Assembly (NCBI RefSeq): GCF_900103645.1
Contig: NZ_FNHP01000003.1
Coordinates: forward strand, 372,001-436,000
Origin: Oryzisolibacter propanilivorax
GTDB lineage: Bacteria > Pseudomonadota > Gammaproteobacteria > Burkholderiales > Burkholderiaceae_C
Length of the DNA: 64,000 bases
Reading direction: 5' to 3'
Below, piece after piece: positions 61,714 through 64,000 of this stretch. The stretch's first letter is position 1. Each line of letters opens with the position of its first letter. Below the pieces are notes generated by a model. It ran no database searches. It worked only from the letters and a program-made list of their open reading frames with translations, and was not told where the DNA came from. Made by a program: the position numbers and the translations under genes.

Positions 61714-62586
61714 TCAATGGTTCTGTGTGGCGCGGCGCGCCGCCGCGCTCGCCGGTGCCGTGCGCGGCGCGGCGCGCCCGGCCTTGTTGTTGTGTCTGGC
61801 CGCTTCCTCGGCGCTCACCGTGGTCACGCCGCGCAGGCGCAGCGCGTAGCCGCCGGAATGGCGCAGGTCGGCGTATTCCAGCGCCGCGGCGCTGCGCCCG
61901 CCCTGCTGCTGCGCGACCTGCGGCAAGGTGGTGACCAGGCGGCGAACGCGCCGCAGCACCTCGTCCTGCGCGCCGCCGCCCAGCTCCAGCAGCGCGCCGC
62001 TGTCCAGCAGCACGCGCCAGCCGCCGTGCGGGGTGAGCGTCAGGGTATCCAGCGGTGTGCCCAGCGGGGCCAGCAGCGGCACCAGCAGCTGCGCCATGCG
62101 CAGCATCTCCGGGGCGCGCTCGGGCGTGCCGATCAGGCGCGGCAGGCCGTTGTCGTCCAGCTCGTCGGACTCGGCCTCGAAGACCTCGCCGAAACGGTCC
62201 ACCAGCATGCCGCTGCCCTCGGCGCCCCAGTGCGCCGCGGCCTGGTGTTCCTGCAGCAGCACGCGCAGGCCGCTGGGGAACTCACGCCGCACCTGCGCGC
62301 TGCGCACCCAGGGCACCTGCTCGAACGCGCGGCGCGCGGCCTGCAGGTCCAGCGTCAGGAAGTTGCCGGCCAGCTGCGGCGCCACGTTGGCACGCAGGCT
62401 CAACGGGCTGGTGTGCGCCAGGTCGCCCTCGACCACGATGCGCGCCACGGCAAAGGCCGGCAGGCGCAGCAGCCAGTGGCCACCCGCCCACAGCACGGCC
62501 AGCGCCACGCCGATGAACAGCACCGTGGCGGTACCGTTCATCAGGCGCACGTCCAGCGGTGCGGGCAGCGTGGCGGCGGCGTTCAT
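61714..62586 (-). CDS. ftsQ: Cell division protein FtsQ
   Basis: A 290-residue bitopic protein of the FtsQBL complex. The cytoplasmic head is residues 1-15, the single membrane helix is [19 protein letters not shown], and the POTRA domain runs from [18 protein letters not shown] to [21 protein letters not shown] beta domain follows with [13 protein letters not shown]. The C-terminal basic Ala-rich tail (last 35 residues) is variable. The start codon overlaps the ddlB stop (ATGA). Confidence 0.92.
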   Translation of the reverse strand: MNAAATLPAPLDVRLMNGTATVLFIGVALAVLWAGGHWLLRLPAFAVARIVVEGDLAHTSPLSLRANVAPQLAGNFLTLDLQAARRAFEQVPWVRSAQVRREFPSGLRVLLQEHQAAAHWGAEGSGMLVDRFGEVFEAESDELDDNGLPRLIGTPERAPEMLRMAQLLVPLLAPLGTPLDTLTLTPHGGWRVLLDSGALLELGGGAQDEVLRRVRRLVTTLPQVAQQQGGRSAAALEYADLRHSGGYALRLRGVTTVSAEEAARHNNKAGRAAPRTAPASAAARRATQNH

Positions 62587-63581
62587 GGCGTGACGCGCTC
62601 CTGCGCAGCGCCGCTGCGGCCCTGCAGCGCGTCCAGCGACGCGCCGGCCAGGATGCGCAGGCACAGGTCCTCGTAGCCGATACCCGCCGCACGCGCGGCC
62701 ATGGGCACCAGCGAGTGGCCGGTCATGCCGGGCGAGGTGTTGATCTCCAGCAGGAAGGGCTGGCGGTCGCCTTTGCGCACCATGATGTCGGCGCGCGCCC
62801 AGCCGCGGCAGCCCAGCGTGCGGAAGGATTGCACCGCCAGCGCGCGGAGGCGCGCCTCCTCGGCCTCGGGCAGGCCGCTCGGGCAGTGGTACTGGGTGGC
62901 GTCGGTGAAGTACTTGTTCTGGTAGTCGTAGTTGCCGTCCGGCGCCTCGATGCGGATCAGCGGCAGTGCCTCGGCACCCGCGCCCTGGCCGAGCACCGGG
63001 CAGGTGGTCTCGTCGCCGTCGATGAACTGCTCGCACAGCACCTCGGGGTCCAGGCGCGCGGCCAGCAGGTAGGCCTGCTCGCACTGGCCGATGGAGGTCA
63101 CCTTGGTCAGGCCCAGTGTCGAGCCCTCGCGCGAGGGCTTGACGATCATCGGCGCGCCCAGCTCCCGGAAGGCGCGCGCGGTCTCGTCGGCGCTGGCCAC
63201 CAGGCGCCAGTCGGGCGTGGGCAGCCCTTCGAAGCGCCAGATGCGCTTGGTCATGATTTTGTCCATGGCGATGCTGGAGGCCATCACCCCGGGGCCGGTG
63301 TAGGGAATGCCCAGCAGCTCCAGCGCGCCCTGCACCGTGCCGTCCTCGCCGTGGCGCCCGTGCAGCGCGATGAAGCAGCGCGCGTAGCCATGCTTTTTCA
63401 GCTCGCCCAGGTCGGCCTGCGCCGGGTCGAAGGCGTGCGCGTCCACGCCGCGCGAGCGCAGCGCATTCAGCACCCCGCCGCCGGACATCAGCGACACCTC
63501 GCGCTCGTTGGAGGTGCCGCCCATCAGCACCGCCACCTTGCCCAGGCCGGCGCTGTCGATTTTTGGATCAAAAGAGCTCAT
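62583..63581 (-). CDS. ddlB: D-alanine-D-alanine ligase
   Basis: A 332-residue ATP-grasp ligase that makes the D-Ala-D-Ala dipeptide of peptidoglycan. Motifs are [51 protein letters not shown] and [14 protein letters not shown] with the Asn and Glu that bind Mg. Start and stop each overlap a neighbour by 4 bp (murC TGA and ftsQ ATG), as expected inside the dcw cluster. Confidence 0.96.
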   Translation of the reverse strand: MSSFDPKIDSAGLGKVAVLMGGTSNEREVSLMSGGGVLNALRSRGVDAHAFDPAQADLGELKKHGYARCFIALHGRHGEDGTVQGALELLGIPYTGPGVMASSIAMDKIMTKRIWRFEGLPTPDWRLVASADETARAFRELGAPMIVKPSREGSTLGLTKVTSIGQCEQAYLLAARLDPEVLCEQFIDGDETTCPVLGQGAGAEALPLIRIEAPDGNYDYQNKYFTDATQYHCPSGLPEAEEARLRALAVQSFRTLGCRGWARADIMVRKGDRQPFLLEINTSPGMTGHSLVPMAARAAGIGYEDLCLRILAGASLDALQGRSGAAQERVTP

Positions 63582-64000
63582 CGCCCATCTCCCATCACGG
63601 CTTCGCGCTCCTTTTGTTGTAGCAATTGTGCCAGCTGGCCGGCCACCGCGCCGATCGAGCCGGCGCCCATGCACAGCACCACGTCGCCATCCCGGGCCAG
63701 CTGTGCCAGGCGCGCCGGCAGCTGCCGCACGTCGGGCACCAGCAGCGGCTGCAGCCGCCCCGCCCGGTCCACCGCCTGCGCCAGTGCCGCGCCGTCGGCG
63801 CCGGCCAGCGGCGCCTCGCCGGCGGCGTAGACCTCGGTCAGCACCAGCGCGTCGGCCTGGCCCAGCACCTGCACGAAGTCGTCGAAGCAGTCGCGCGTGC
63901 GGCTGTAGCGGTGCGGCTGGAAGGCCAGCACGATGCGCCGTCCGGGCCAGGCGCCGCGCGCGGCGGCCAGCGTGGCGGCCAGCTCGACCGGGTGGTGGCC
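63578..64000 (-). CDS. murC: UDP-N-acetylmuramate-L-alanine ligase, C-terminal part (cut by right edge)
   Basis: The last 140 residues of MurC. It reads through the right edge with [18 protein letters not shown] just inside, followed by [19 protein letters not shown], a strong MurC/Mpl motif, then YAAGEAP. The N-terminal two thirds and start are beyond the window. The stop overlaps the ddlB start (ATGA). The order murC-ddlB-ftsQ-ftsA-ftsZ is that of a normal dcw cluster. Confidence 0.93.
   Translation of the reverse strand, partial: GHHPVELAATLAAARGAWPGRRIVLAFQPHRYSRTRDCFDDFVQVLGQADALVLTEVYAAGEAPLAGADGAALAQAVDRAGRLQPLLVPDVRQLPARLAQLARDGDVVLCMGAGSIGAVAGQLAQLLQQKEREAVMGDGR

Overview
The window is GC-rich DNA (about 70 percent by eye) with dense, well-conserved housekeeping genes. 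Gene order and protein character point to a betaproteobacterium of the Comamonadaceae (Acidovorax/Alicycliphilus-like). The reasons are the ffh / ypjD-like / PP0621-like / pilSR / ampD order, an AlaLysPro-rich histone H1-like protein, a dcw cluster ending in ftsZ with lpxC next to it, pxp genes beside a TRAP transporter, and a dispersed AT-rich repeat with an ATAGCTG core that I associate with this family. The family call is inference.

Layout. 1-4745: glutamate synthase large subunit, cut by the left edge. 4820-5708: a REP-associated tyrosine transposase bounded by a perfect 20-bp inverted repeat. 5728-9105: a methyltransferase, a DUF1415 protein and ffh. 9186-13941: a cytochrome-assembly-like membrane protein, a small zinc-ribbon protein, the PilS/PilR-like two-component pair and ampD. 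14054-18297: tandem NrdR boxes and class I ribonucleotide reductase nrdA-nrdB. 18486-22961: histone H1-like protein, PfkB-family kinase, a zinc-ribbon/DUF3426 protein and prmA. 23062-25832: accC, accB and a TlpA-like thioredoxin. 25829-29586: an unrecognised gene, mpl, a hydrolase and ruvC.

29587-34083 is a clearly AT-richer island carrying a complete aromatic-ring-hydroxylating dioxygenase set: alpha and beta oxygenase subunits, an SDR dehydrogenase and a PDR/VanB-type reductase. It is probably acquired DNA. 34084-38700 returns to core genes (mtgA, aroE, a TonB-like protein, an RNB ribonuclease). 38785-39734 is a gene-free, roughly 950-bp composite inverted repeat whose arms fold into matching hairpins. 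39731-45434 holds a YqiA-like esterase, rodA, tldD, an unknown gene, and aroG behind an aromatic leader peptide and terminator that look like an attenuator.

45494-53561 is a pyroglutamate (5-oxoproline) locus. A GntR/FCD regulator sits between pxpA, a fused pxpB-pxpC and a biotin carboxylase-BCCP gene on one side, and a DctPQM TRAP transporter on the other. Palindromic TTGTT(C/G)AACAA sites flank the regulator. 53666-55790 is thiC under a TPP riboswitch. 55950-64000 is the end of the division and cell-wall cluster (murC, ddlB, ftsQ, ftsA, ftsZ, lpxC) with a chemoreceptor gene inserted on the opposite strand between ftsZ and lpxC.

The observations most worth a second look are these. The linker joining PxpB to PxpC is encoded by a copy of the dispersed repeat. 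Both biotin-carboxylase genes are preceded by a short reading frame that begins as a copy of their own first 11-12 codons. The 950-bp hairpin-rich inverted repeat shows covarying stems. The aroG leader peptide has seven consecutive aromatic residues. The pxp locus has the domain content of a split urea carboxylase. No rRNA, tRNA, CRISPR array, prophage or classical insertion sequence was seen.
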